Source of the DNA: Paludibacteraceae bacterium
Lineage (GTDB): Bacteria > Bacteroidota > Bacteroidia > Bacteroidales > Paludibacteraceae
Assembly (NCBI GenBank): GCA_017417025.1
Contig: JAFPZY010000047.1
Location: 38,100-102,099 of the forward strand
Direction: 5' to 3'
DNA: 64,000 nt
Part shown: in pieces, positions 27,105 through 35,350 of the stretch
Numbering within the stretch: the stretch's first letter is position 1
Layout: each line of letters starts with the position of its first letter
Made by a program: the position numbers and the translations under genes
The notes under the pieces: generated by a model
Seen by the model: the letters and a program-made list of their open reading frames with translations, nothing else
The model's database searches: none
What the model was told of the DNA's origin: nothing

Positions 27105-30100
27105 TCAGTTATCCACTCCTTTTTCTATCTTGCCCAGCAGGTTGATACCTCCGGCCACGCTGTTCACCTGCTCTATGACGGCATAGCGTTTGCCCGTAGG
27201 CTTGCCCTGCTTGTCCTTGTCTTCCACGAGCCGGCACCTGTTGCCGCGCGAATACACGTAAGACACTATTTTGCCGAACTCTTCGCTCTGCCAGTAGCGG
27301 TCGTTGTTAGTGACGAAATAAACGGTCATGTGCCCGCCTTTAAGATAGACTCTCTCTATGCCCAACCGGCAGCATATCCACCTGAGCCGCACCACGTTAA
27401 GCAGTTCTTCCGCCTCAACGGGCATAGTTCCGAAGCGGTCGGTGAGCCGCTTTTTGTAGGCGGCCATCTCGTCTTCGTTCCGGAGTCCGTCCAGCTCCTT
27501 GTAGAGCGTAATCCTCTCGCTTATGTTCTCGATGTAGTCAGCGGGGAAGCTTAGCGGCAGGTCGCTTTCGAGCTGTGCGTCATGGCACCAGAGTCTGCCG
27601 CTGCTGTCGCTCTCTGTCAGGCTGTTGTCGCCAAAGGAGACGGTGAGCCCCATCTCGTCGCGCAGTTCTTCGACCGCCTCGTTGAGCACTTTCTGGTAGG
27701 TTTCGTAGCCGAGGTCGGCAATGAAGCCGCTCTGCTCCGCCCCGAGCATATTGCCCGCTCCGCGTATGTCAAGGTCCTGCATAGCGAGGTTGAAGCCCGC
27801 GCCGAGTTCGGCGAAAGTGGTGATGGCATCAAGCCTGCGTCGCGCTTCGTCGGTGAGCAGTTCCCTGTCAGGGGCCACGAGATAGCAGTAGGCTTTTCTG
27901 TTGCTCCGCCCGACACGCCCCCTCAACTGGTGGAGGTCAGCAAGCCCGTAGTGCTGCGCGGAGTAGATGATAATAGTGTTCACGTTGGGGATGTCCACTC
28001 CGGACTCGATGATGGTGGTTGAGATGAGGATGTCGTAGTCGTAGTTGATGAAGGCTTCCAGCCTTTCCTCCGTCTCTTGAGGTGACATCTGCCCGTGCGC
28101 CGTAATGATGCGCGCCTCCGGACAGAGAGCGTGCAGGCGGTTTTCTATGCGCGGCAGCATGTCTATGCGGTTGTTCACGACAAAGACCTGCCCGTTCCTG
28201 CCCAGCTCGAAGTCTATCGCGTCTTTCAGTATATCCTCGTCTTCGGGAGTCAGGACCTCGGTCTGCACCGGATAGCGGTTGGGGGGCGGCGTGGTCATCA
28301 CGCTCAGGTCGCGCGCGCCCAAGAGGCTGAACTGCAGCGTTCTGGGTATGGGAGTGGCGGTCAGCGTCAGCACATCAACATTGGTGCGCAGGGCTTTCAG
28401 TTTCTCTTTCACCGCGACACCGAACTTCTGCTCCTCGTCGATAATCAGCAGCCCGAGGTCTTTCCACTTCACCTCTTTCCCCACCAGTTTGTGCGTCCCG
28501 ATAAGGATATCAATCTCTCCGTTTTTCAGTCTCTCCAACAGCTCTTTAACCTCTTTCGGGCCTTTTCCCCTGCTCAGGAACTCCACTTTGACGGGGAAGT
28601 CCTTGAAGCGCTCCTTGAATGTGTTGTAGTGCTGCAGCGCGAGCACGGTTGTCGGCACCAGTACGGCAGTCTGCTTGCCGTCTGTGGCCGCCTTGAAGGC
28701 AGCGCGCATGGCTATTTCAGTCTTGCCGAAGCCTACATCGCCGCATATAAGCCTGTCCATCGGCACGGCGCTCTCCATGTCGTGCTTAACGTCGATGGTC
28801 GCCTTTGCCTGGTCGGGCGTGTCCTCGTAGAGGAAGGAGGCTTCCAGCTCATGCTGCATGTAACCGTCAGGCGTATAGGCAAATCCGTGCTGCTGTTTGC
28901 GCGTAGCATAAAGTCGTATAAGGTCGCGAGCAATGTCCTTGACCTTGTCCTTAGTGCGCTCTTTGAGGCGTTCCCAAGCACCGGAGCCGAGACGTGAAAT
29001 TGTGGGAGCCGTGCCCTCTTTGCCTTTGTACTTGGATATGCGGTGGAGGTTGTGGATGCTGACGAAGATGGTGTCGCCCCCTCTGTAGAGGAGTTTTATC
29101 ATTTCCTGCCTGCGGCCATTGACGGATGTGGTGACCAATCCGCCGAACTGTCCGATGCCGTGGTCGCTGTGAACGACATAGTCGCCCGGGCGCAGCTGGT
29201 TGATTTCTTTGAGCGTGACCACGGCTTTGCCTCTTCGGGCGTTCTCGCTCTGGAGTGTAACACGGTGGTAGCGCTCGAAGATTTCGTGGTCGGTGTAGCA
29301 GACCAGCAGGCCGTCGTGGTCAATCCAGCCGCCGTGGAGCGTTTTGTCCACCGGCACGAACTGCACCCCCGCCTCCATTTGGGCGAAGATGGACTGAAGC
29401 CGGTCGGTCTGCTTCTTCTGGTCGGCGAGGATGTATATCCTGTATCCGTCGGCGATGCGCCGTTTCAGGTCGTCGGTGAGCAGGTCGAAGTTCTTGTGGA
29501 AGAGTGGTTGCGGCTCTGTGCGGAAGTCCACTTTGTCGAATGTGGGGAACCAGGAGCTGCCCCGCATCTCTATTGTCGTGCCGCGGAACTGCCATTTGTC
29601 CCCGCCGACACCTTCGATGGCGCTGTCAAGCCTGTAACGGACCATGCTCCAGTCGTCAGCCGCCCAGACAGTCCCGTCCGGCAGATAATCGTGCAGCGAC
29701 CAGAGTCCGCCCTCCGCCTCGCCGCCGCTGTAGCCCACGATGTCGGCTTCGTCCACCTGCTTCATGCTAAGCTGAGTCTCGATGTCGAACTCGCGTATAG
29801 TGTCAATCTCGTCCCCGAAGAAGTCGAGGCGGAAGGGGTTGTCGTGGCTGTAAGAATAGACATCCACAATCCCGCCGCGCACGGCGTACTGCCCGGGCTC
29901 ATAGACAAAGTCCACGCGCTCAAAGCCAGCCTCCGCCAGGAGTTCCGCGAGGTCGGACTGCCGCGTCTGCTCGCCCTTGTGCACGCGGAGTGTGGAGGCG
30001 GTCAGGCGCTGCTTTTCCGGCACGGGCTCGAGCAGGGCATCGGGGTATGTGACTATAATCAGGCCGCTGCCGCCGCCCTTCTGCGCAAGCCTGGAGAGGA

Positions 30101-30437
30101 CCTCAGTGCGCTGCACAGCCATAGCCTCGTCGGTGCTGCTGCTTTTACGCCTCAGCCTGCGCGAGGTGGGGAAAAGCAGCGCATCGCCGCCCAGAGCACA
30201 CAGGTCGGCATACATGTACTGCGCCTCGTCCTTGTTATCCATCACCGCCACCAGTGTTCCACCAGCCACAGCGCGCAGCACCACCGCGCGCGCCGAAGCG
30301 TGCAGTCCGCACAGCAGTATGTGCCTCCCCTCTCCGCCACGCAACTTACCCTCTTTGGCATTATTGCGGAGCAACGCCCTGACAGCACCAATGCAAGGGT
30401 GCTGCGACAACTGCTCATATAATTCGTCAATACGCAT
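27105..30437 (-). CDS. mfd: Transcription-repair coupling factor
   Basis: The 1,110-residue Mfd has all expected parts: UvrB-like N-terminal modules, the RNA-polymerase-interacting domain (about 470-540), the SF2 motor with Walker A GDVGFGKTE (about 566-574) and IIDEEQKFGV, and the C-terminal TRCF domain. It removes stalled RNA polymerase and recruits excision repair. The start MRIDELYEQL at 30,437 is chosen because a -7 promoter element ends three bases before it. An in-frame codon further upstream would fall before the promoter. Confidence 0.96.
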   Translation of the reverse strand: MRIDELYEQLSQHPCIGAVRALLRNNAKEGKLRGGEGRHILLCGLHASARAVVLRAVAGGTLVAVMDNKDEAQYMYADLCALGGDALLFPTSRRLRRKSSSTDEAMAVQRTEVLSRLAQKGGGSGLIIVTYPDALLEPVPEKQRLTASTLRVHKGEQTRQSDLAELLAEAGFERVDFVYEPGQYAVRGGIVDVYSYSHDNPFRLDFFGDEIDTIREFDIETQLSMKQVDEADIVGYSGGEAEGGLWSLHDYLPDGTVWAADDWSMVRYRLDSAIEGVGGDKWQFRGTTIEMRGSSWFPTFDKVDFRTEPQPLFHKNFDLLTDDLKRRIADGYRIYILADQKKQTDRLQSIFAQMEAGVQFVPVDKTLHGGWIDHDGLLVCYTDHEIFERYHRVTLQSENARRGKAVVTLKEINQLRPGDYVVHSDHGIGQFGGLVTTSVNGRRQEMIKLLYRGGDTIFVSIHNLHRISKYKGKEGTAPTISRLGSGAWERLKERTKDKVKDIARDLIRLYATRKQQHGFAYTPDGYMQHELEASFLYEDTPDQAKATIDVKHDMESAVPMDRLICGDVGFGKTEIAMRAAFKAATDGKQTAVLVPTTVLALQHYNTFKERFKDFPVKVEFLSRGKGPKEVKELLERLKNGEIDILIGTHKLVGKEVKWKDLGLLIIDEEQKFGVAVKEKLKALRTNVDVLTLTATPIPRTLQFSLLGARDLSVMTTPPPNRYPVQTEVLTPEDEDILKDAIDFELGRNGQVFVVNNRIDMLPRIENRLHALCPEARIITAHGQMSPQETEERLEAFINYDYDILISTTIIESGVDIPNVNTIIIYSAQHYGLADLHQLRGRVGRSNRKAYCYLVAPDRELLTDEARRRLDAITTFAELGAGFNLAMQDLDIRGAGNMLGAEQSGFIADLGYETYQKVLNEAVEELRDEMGLTVSFGDNSLTESDSSGRLWCHDAQLESDLPLSFPADYIENISERITLYKELDGLRNEDEMAAYKKRLTDRFGTMPVEAEELLNVVRLRWICCRLGIERVYLKGGHMTVYFVTNNDRYWQSEEFGKIVSYVYSRGNRCRLVEDKDKQGKPTGKRYAVIEQVNSVAGGINLLGKIEKGVDN

Positions 30438-30440
30438 GCT

Positions 30441-30473
30441 GCAAAGGTACGACAATTTTTCCGTTTGTGCAAA
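30441..30473 (-). promoter_or_regulatory. mfd promoter; probably leaderless message
   Basis: TTTG (30,470-30,473), a 20-base spacer and TACCTTTGC (30,441-30,449) sit on the minus strand. Only three bases separate the -7 element from the ATG, so transcription should begin at or next to the start codon. Confidence 0.75.
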
Positions 30474-30626
30474 TAAAAAAGACACAAGCCTGACAAAAAT
30501 GTCATTCCTCCCCGCCCTTTGTGCCGCGGAGCGAGTGAAAATCAGGCAGTGCCTATGCAGGAATTCCGGAGGTCAGCCCTTGCGTGGAATCAGCCTGTTC
30601 TTCCGCTGCGATTGGGGCAATAACCC

Positions 30627-30681
30627 AATAATCACCCAATAATCACCAAATAATCACTCAATAATTTCCTAATAATATTAC
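30627..30681 (+). repeat. Tandem repeat, five 11-bp units (AATAATCACCC family)
   Basis: Five consecutive 11-bp units start with AATAAT: the first three are AATAATCACCC, AATAATCACCA and AATAATCACTC, then two more diverged ones. They lie in the gap upstream of mfd and are non-coding. Confidence 0.9.
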
Positions 30682-30739
30682 AATACCGTCTATGCATTTT
30701 TCCATGAGTATGCGGGGGAAAATACAGGAGCGATACCGG

Positions 30740-31080
30740 GAGCGGAGGAGGAGGGACGGGAGAGCGAAAGAGGAGGGACTGAGGGGCGACGGAAGAGCGA
30801 AAGAGGAGGGACGGAGGAGCGTAGAAGAAGAGACAGAGGGGCGACGGAAGTGCAATGGGAGAGCGAAAGAGGAGCGATGGGGGAGCAGCAGAAGTGCGGC
30901 GGGGGAGCGAAAGAAAAGCGGAGGAAAAGCGAAGGAAAAGCGAAGGAAAAGCAACAGAGGTGCTGCCAGGGAGCGGAAGAGGAGCGGAAGAAAAGCGGAG
31001 GAAAAGCGAAGGAAAAGCAACAGAGGTGCTGCCGGGGAGCGGCTGAGGTGCTGCGGAGGTGCTGCGGAGGAGCGGAAGAG
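30740..31080 (+). repeat. Degenerate tandem array: 31 units of exactly 11 bp
   Basis: A 341-bp purine-rich block divides without a single insertion or deletion into 31 units of 11 bp, consensus (G/A)AGCGGAAGAG. Sub-families such as AAGCGAAGGAA, GTGCTGCCGGG and GAGCGAAAGAG recur in blocks. Because 11 is not a multiple of three and stops are rare, long frames stay open on both strands; these are by-products of the repeat and are not genes. The rest of the 878-bp gap between mfd and the transporter holds a smaller 11-bp array, a promoter and a 21-bp array. Confidence 0.95.
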
Positions 31081-31121
31081 ACGGTGTTAAGAGCGGAGAG
31101 AGAGAAAAAGGGGGAAAAAAG

Positions 31122-31154
31122 TTTGCATATATCTGCATTTTTCCGTACCTTTGC
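31122..31154 (+). promoter_or_regulatory. Promoter of the AspT-type transporter gene
   Basis: TTTG (31,122-31,125), a 20-base spacer and TACCTTTGC (31,146-31,154) match the consensus. The message would have a leader of about 155 nt containing the 21-bp repeats. Confidence 0.8.
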
Positions 31155-31206
31155 ACCGTTTTTAACAAAAAGGGACAGGACAGGCTAAGTTTCAAGTACT
31201 GCCGGT

Positions 31207-31311
31207 GATTAAAAATCAAATACTGATGATTAAAAATCAAGTACTGATGATTAGAAATTAAGTATTGCTGATTAAAAATCAAATACAGCTGATTAGAAAT
31301 TAAGTATTGCT
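31207..31311 (+). repeat. Five 21-bp tandem repeats in the transporter leader
   Basis: Five uninterrupted 21-bp units start GATTA(A/G)AAAT(C/T)AA. Most contain the small dyad GATT-AAA-AATC. The last unit ends 4 bases before the transporter ATG. The period of two helical turns would put every dyad on one face of the DNA. Confidence 0.92.
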
Positions 31312-31315
31312 GAAT

Positions 31316-32983
31316 ATGTTAGAAGCTCTGCAATCATATCTGGTCACGCCCTCCGTCAGCCAGTCGCTGTTAGTGCTCACGGTGGTGGTTGCAGCCGGAC
31401 TATACCTCGGCGGGAGGCTCTCTTTCAGGGGGATGAGCATCGGCGTAACGTGGATACTGTTCTGCGGGCTGCTCGTTTCCGCCCTCGGATTGCACATACA
31501 CCCTGTAGTAGAGCAGTTTGCGCGCGACTTCGGGCTGGTTCTGTTTGTCTATAGTCTCGGACTTCAGGCGGGGCCGTCGTTCTTCGCCTCGTTCAGCAAA
31601 GGCGGAGTGAAACTCAATATGCTTGCAGTGGCAATAATAGTGCTCGGTGTGGCATGCACCCTGGGACTGACATGGCTTTCCGGCGAGGAGCCTGCGACGA
31701 TGGTGGGCGTGATGGCGGGCGCAGTGACCAACACCCCGTCAATGGGAGCCGCACAGCAGGCCTACAGCGACATTTTCCACACCCAGAACCCGAATATAGC
31801 AGCCGGATATGCATTAGCCTACCCATTTTCGATTATAGGAGTGATAGCCTCGATGCTTGTGCTACGCAGGCTGCTGCGCCTCAAGCTTGACGACGAACAG
31901 CAGCGGCTCCTTGCCGACAAGACACAAAACGCCAAAGAGCCTGTATGCGTGGACGTAAGGCTTTTTGAAGGCGTGGAGGGGCTGTCTATAAGGCAGTTGC
32001 ACAAGCTGTGCCCGATAGACATGATAGTTTCGCGCATCATACGCGCCGACGGGAGCGAACAAGTGGCTGACAGCACGTCCGTGCTTGCAGAAGGCGACAC
32101 GATACGCGTCCTCACCGACCGCACACACATATCGGCACTAGAGGCCATAGGCCGGACATCGGTGTTCAGCAGGGTGCCGAAGGGCGACTCCGCCAACCTC
32201 GTGTCGCGGCGCATAGTGGTCACCAAATCAGAGTGGAACGGACAGAAAATAGGGAAAGTAGCCATTCGCGGGCACTATCATGTCAATATTACGCGCGTCA
32301 TCCGCGCGGGCGTGAACCTGCTTGCCACTCCCGACCTGACGCTGCAACTGGGGGACAGGCTTATTGTTGTCGGGGAGCAGGAAGATGTGCGCCGCGTGGC
32401 GGAACTGTTCGGCAACGAGCTTCGCCGTCTTGACACGCCGCACCTCGTCCCAGTCTTTCTCGGCATGGCTCTCGGAGTCATCATGGGCACTATCCCCATC
32501 GTCATTCCTGGCAGCGGCCAGACCTTCCGCTTCGGCCTGGCGGGCGGCACGCTGATAGTAGCACTGCTGATGGGGCGTTTCGGACCCGCATACAGGGTCG
32601 TCACTTTTGTCACCACCTCCGCCAACCGCATGCTCCGCGAAGTGGGGCTTGCGCTGTTTCTCGCCTCGGTGGGGTTAGGTGCGGGCAGCGCTTTTCTGCC
32701 GGCACTGGTTTCGGGAGGCTATATGTGGATTCTTTACGGGCTGATTATCACCATGCTCCCGCTGCTCATTGCCGGCTGGGCGGCATACAGGCTTCTGCAC
32801 ATCGACTTCTTCACCGTGACCGGACTTTTCACCGGCGCGTGCAACGATGCGCCCGCATTAGCATACGCCATGTCGCTTGCACCGGACAACGACCGCGCTT
32901 CGCTGGCTTTTGCCACGGTCTATCCGCTCACCATGTTCCTGCGCATACTTGCCGCACAGCTTATGATTGTGTTCCTCTGCTGA
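31316..32983 (+). CDS. AspT/YidE/YbjL-family transporter with two RCK_C (TrkA_C) domains
   Basis: The 555-residue inner-membrane protein is built as a tandem duplication. Five to six helices (about 15-180) come first, then two cytoplasmic RCK_C domains (about 205-365). A second helical half (about 375-555) follows, with GLFTGACNDAPAL mirroring VGVMAGAVTNTPSMGA of the first half. Relatives include the aspartate-alanine exchanger, but most Bacteroidota members have unknown substrates. ATG at 31,316 is preferred over the TTG three codons upstream, since the repeat array ends just before it. Confidence 0.88.
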   Translation: MLEALQSYLVTPSVSQSLLVLTVVVAAGLYLGGRLSFRGMSIGVTWILFCGLLVSALGLHIHPVVEQFARDFGLVLFVYSLGLQAGPSFFASFSKGGVKLNMLAVAIIVLGVACTLGLTWLSGEEPATMVGVMAGAVTNTPSMGAAQQAYSDIFHTQNPNIAAGYALAYPFSIIGVIASMLVLRRLLRLKLDDEQQRLLADKTQNAKEPVCVDVRLFEGVEGLSIRQLHKLCPIDMIVSRIIRADGSEQVADSTSVLAEGDTIRVLTDRTHISALEAIGRTSVFSRVPKGDSANLVSRRIVVTKSEWNGQKIGKVAIRGHYHVNITRVIRAGVNLLATPDLTLQLGDRLIVVGEQEDVRRVAELFGNELRRLDTPHLVPVFLGMALGVIMGTIPIVIPGSGQTFRFGLAGGTLIVALLMGRFGPAYRVVTFVTTSANRMLREVGLALFLASVGLGAGSAFLPALVSGGYMWILYGLIITMLPLLIAGWAAYRLLHIDFFTVTGLFTGACNDAPALAYAMSLAPDNDRASLAFATVYPLTMFLRILAAQLMIVFLC

Positions 32984-33177
32984 ACCTCATCCCTCACCAG
33001 TAATAGACATGTCTCTTTGCCTGTGATACACAGGTGTATCTTCATCTGCCGTCATACAGCGAATAGTTTATATTGTTATTGGGTTATTATTTAGTGATTA
33101 CCATTTTCCCACCGTGTTAACTCTCTATATTTTCGCAAACAGTAAGCAAAATATGCCAATTTGATTTTTTTCCTTTG
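32984..33177 (+). other. Gap after the transporter, no gene seen
   Basis: The first part of the 321-bp gap holds a short dyad (GATACAC-AG-GTGTATC, 33,025-33,040) with no good T-run, then AT-rich sequence. No coding frame is supported. The second part holds the two WYL-gene promoters. Confidence 0.6.
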
Positions 33178-33214
33178 GCTGCCATGTTTTGGCAGTAAAA
33201 GGCAGTACTTTTGC
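33178..33214 (+). promoter_or_regulatory. Operator-promoter 1 of the WYL island
   Basis: An inverted repeat, CTGCCA and TGGCAG around a 5-base centre (33,178-33,196 including flanking bases), is followed after exactly 9 bases by TACTTTTGC (33,206-33,214). There is no TTTG at the usual -33 spacing; the palindrome occupies that position. The same arrangement recurs at 34,989 and 35,314. Confidence 0.82.
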
Positions 33215-33233
33215 CCGAAAGTTGCAAGACAGT

Positions 33234-33266
33234 ATTGTGTATGTGAAAAATAAATCATACCTTTGC
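33234..33266 (+). promoter_or_regulatory. Second promoter of the WYL gene
   Basis: ATTG (33,234-33,237), a 20-base spacer and TACCTTTGC (33,258-33,266) form an ordinary promoter about 40 bases before the ATG, downstream of operator-promoter 1. Confidence 0.72.
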
Positions 33267-33304
33267 AACATCAAACAATCACCTTATTGCGACATTAGAT
33301 AACT

Positions 33305-34219
33305 ATGGCAAAACAATCATCGGCTCTACTGTTCCGCTGTTATATATGGTTGGTGGATACCATTTATTCTGCCGGACACATCTCACGCACGGACATTAAC
33401 CGCAAGTGGGCGCAAAATGGCACGCTCAATTATCTGCACGAAAGTGTCATTCCGGAGCGCACTTTTCATAATTGGAGGCATGCCATTGAGGACTTGTTCC
33501 AAATCAGCATTGAGTGTGACCGCAATCTCGGTTACTACATTGAGGATGCGGACGACCTTGAGCGAGGAGATGTCAGAACGTGGCTTATCAGCACTTTCGC
33601 TGTCAATAACCTTATCAACGAAAGCCGCGACATCAAACGGCAAATATTGTTTGAGAAGATTCCTTCCGGACAACGTTTTCTCACGCCTGTTATTGAGGCT
33701 ATGCGCAATCATGTCGAATTGAAGATGACTTATCACGGCTACCATAAGGACCATCCCTCTACCTTCAATGTTCAGCCCTATTGTGTCAAGGTGTATAGGC
33801 AGCGTTGGTATATGCTCGCCAAGTCAGATTTGCCCGACTTGATAACCTATGCCTTAGACCGTATCGTGGCTTTGGAACTGACTGACAAGCACTACAAACT
33901 GCCTGTTGGCTTTGATGCAGAGACGTATTTCTCGTCATTGGTAGGAGTGAGTGATGTCAATAGCAAGCCGACTTTTGTCACTATCCGTGTGAACAGTTGG
34001 CAGGCTAACTACTTGCGCTCTTTGCCTCTTCACGACTCGCAGCAGGAAACAGAGCGAACGGACGAGTATTCCGTCTTCAAGTATTTTGTGGTCCCCAACT
34101 ATGAGTTTATGCAGGAACTTCGCGCCCACGGTTCTGCCCTCCAAGTCCTTGAACCGAAAAAACTCGCTGACAAAATGAAAAAAGACAGCGAAGCCATAAC
34201 TGAATTGTATAACGAATAA
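33305..34219 (+). CDS. WYL-domain transcriptional regulator
   Basis: The 304-residue protein has an N-terminal winged-helix-like region (about 10-80, with HISRTDINRKW and IPERTFHNWRHAIE). The WYL domain follows (about 125-230), with the signature RWYMLAK at 167-173, and then the C-terminal WCX-like extension. WYL proteins sense nucleic-acid or nucleotide ligands and control defence and DNA-damage operons. Its gene is preceded by the palindromic operator also found before two downstream units, so it is the natural candidate for the regulator that binds them. The next gene follows by 13 bp. Confidence 0.88.
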   Translation: MAKQSSALLFRCYIWLVDTIYSAGHISRTDINRKWAQNGTLNYLHESVIPERTFHNWRHAIEDLFQISIECDRNLGYYIEDADDLERGDVRTWLISTFAVNNLINESRDIKRQILFEKIPSGQRFLTPVIEAMRNHVELKMTYHGYHKDHPSTFNVQPYCVKVYRQRWYMLAKSDLPDLITYALDRIVALELTDKHYKLPVGFDAETYFSSLVGVSDVNSKPTFVTIRVNSWQANYLRSLPLHDSQQETERTDEYSVFKYFVVPNYEFMQELRAHGSALQVLEPKKLADKMKKDSEAITELYNE

Positions 34220-34232
34220 AATCAAAGGCACT

Positions 34233-34973
34233 ATGCATAATGCAGATACGAATCTATTGTCTCTTGACAAAGAAATAGAAAGCAAATTCGAGGAAATGAT
34301 GAAGCGACCCGATTCTCTTAAATGGTTTCCATGGATTGGCAAGGAGTATTCTAAAAGCGAGTGCCGCGTATTGATAGTTGGTGAATCGCATTATTTGATT
34401 GATGACAAAGAACATCCGGAAAAGACTGAAAAGAATAAAGAAGAAGCGAAACGTCCTGACTTTACCCGCAATGTAATACAGACGAAATGCATTGATGATA
34501 AGAAAAAAACTCAACCAACATTTGATAATCTTGCTCGTTGCTTGTTTGGTGACGAAATAATGGAACGTGAAAAACGCATGGAAGTATGGAAACATCTTGC
34601 GTTTTATAATTTTGTCCAGTGCCCCATGAAAACAAACAAGAAACGTCCAAAACCAAAAGATATGGAGATCGGTTGGGAAGTCTTTGCAGAACTGATTAAG
34701 ATTTTGAAGCCAACTCATTGCATATTCATTGGCTTTGCGGCAGCAGATAATTATAATCCGTATAAATGCAAACGCAGCAAAGAGAAAGTCGGCAAATATG
34801 CAGCGCGGCTCTTTTCGGCAAAGATTGATGAGCAAAACACCTGTCAATGTATTGCCATTAAACACACTTCACAGTATTTTTCGTGGAAATCTTGGAGTGA
34901 TTTCCTACAAAAAAGATATCCGGAGATGATGCAATACTTAAAGTATCTGCTTCCAAAAACCAGAGAAAACTAA
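34233..34973 (+). CDS. Unknown protein, possible uracil-DNA-glycosylase fold
   Basis: I do not recognise this 246-residue protein by name. It has a beta strand ending RVLIVGESHY (45-54), an aromatic block FYNFVQCP (124-131), a second strand HCIFIGFAAA (162-171) and KHTSQYFSW (210-218). That order (strand with a polar pair, aromatic loop, strand with G-x-x-A, late H-x-S) is reminiscent of the uracil-DNA-glycosylase superfamily, but this is a weak inference. It is translated in the same unit as the WYL gene, 13 bp downstream. Base composition is AT-rich compared with the chromosome around it. Confidence 0.6.
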   Translation: MHNADTNLLSLDKEIESKFEEMMKRPDSLKWFPWIGKEYSKSECRVLIVGESHYLIDDKEHPEKTEKNKEEAKRPDFTRNVIQTKCIDDKKKTQPTFDNLARCLFGDEIMEREKRMEVWKHLAFYNFVQCPMKTNKKRPKPKDMEIGWEVFAELIKILKPTHCIFIGFAAADNYNPYKCKRSKEKVGKYAARLFSAKIDEQNTCQCIAIKHTSQYFSWKSWSDFLQKRYPEMMQYLKYLLPKTREN

Positions 34974-34988
34974 TATTTTCCACCTTTG

Positions 34989-35025
34989 ACTGAAACGCTT
35001 TGGCAGTCTGGGCACATAATTTTGC
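34989..35025 (+). promoter_or_regulatory. Operator-promoter 2 of the WYL island
   Basis: A diverged left half (ACTGAAA), a 5-base centre and a perfect right half TGGCAGT (35,001-35,007) are followed by 9 bases and TAATTTTGC (35,017-35,025). A dyad TGCGGCGTGA / TCACGCCGCA (35,023-35,032 and 35,046-35,055) overlaps the start of the transcript. Confidence 0.82.
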
Positions 35026-35082
35026 GGCGTGATTCACAAACAGAGTCACGCCGCATGTTAAACTTAAAAACCAAAAATCATT

Positions 35083-35301
35083 ATGGCACTTTGGAAAATT
35101 ACCGTGAAGCGCAGAGTCAACAAGGTGGGCTTGCGCTTGGAGGAAGGAATGTCCGTCGAGTTAGTGATTCCGTCTTCAACGAATCCGTTGGCTCAGTCGA
35201 AATACTTCCCTCAAATCCGACAACTGTTTGAGAACAAGTATGGCATCAATCCGGAACATTATGTCAACACCGGCTATATGGAAAGTGAAAAATTATCGTA
35301 A
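35083..35301 (+). CDS. Small conserved protein (DUF6140-like)
   Basis: The 72-residue protein starts MALWKITVKRRVN and continues RLEEGMSVELVIPSS. It resembles a widespread family of small Bacteroidota proteins (DUF6140, from memory) of unknown role. There is no signal peptide or membrane segment; it is a basic N-terminal beta hairpin followed by a mixed C-terminus. The gene has its own copy of the island operator-promoter and a leader with a strong dyad. Confidence 0.72.
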   Translation: MALWKITVKRRVNKVGLRLEEGMSVELVIPSSTNPLAQSKYFPQIRQLFENKYGINPEHYVNTGYMESEKLS

Positions 35302-35313
35302 ATCCTCATTATG

Positions 35314-35350
35314 ACTGCCACGATTTGGCAGTATGATGCCGTAATTTTGC
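35314..35350 (+). promoter_or_regulatory. Operator-promoter 3 of the WYL island
   Basis: A perfect 7-bp inverted repeat, ACTGCCA-N5-TGGCAGT (35,314-35,332), is followed by 9 bases and TAATTTTGC (35,342-35,350). A near-perfect hairpin starts at the end of the -7 element (35,349-35,361 with 35,370-35,381) and is followed by GATTTTTA. Confidence 0.87.

Noticed and set aside
30632-31282. Open frames on both strands across the 11-bp array, with apparently periodic protein products
   Set aside because: An 11-bp unit free of stops keeps all frames open and creates a periodic peptide automatically. Frames overlap on both strands, lack recognisable starts or domains, and cross the transporter promoter.
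31207-31311. CRISPR array
   Set aside because: The 21-bp units are directly adjacent with no spacers, and no cas gene is in the window.
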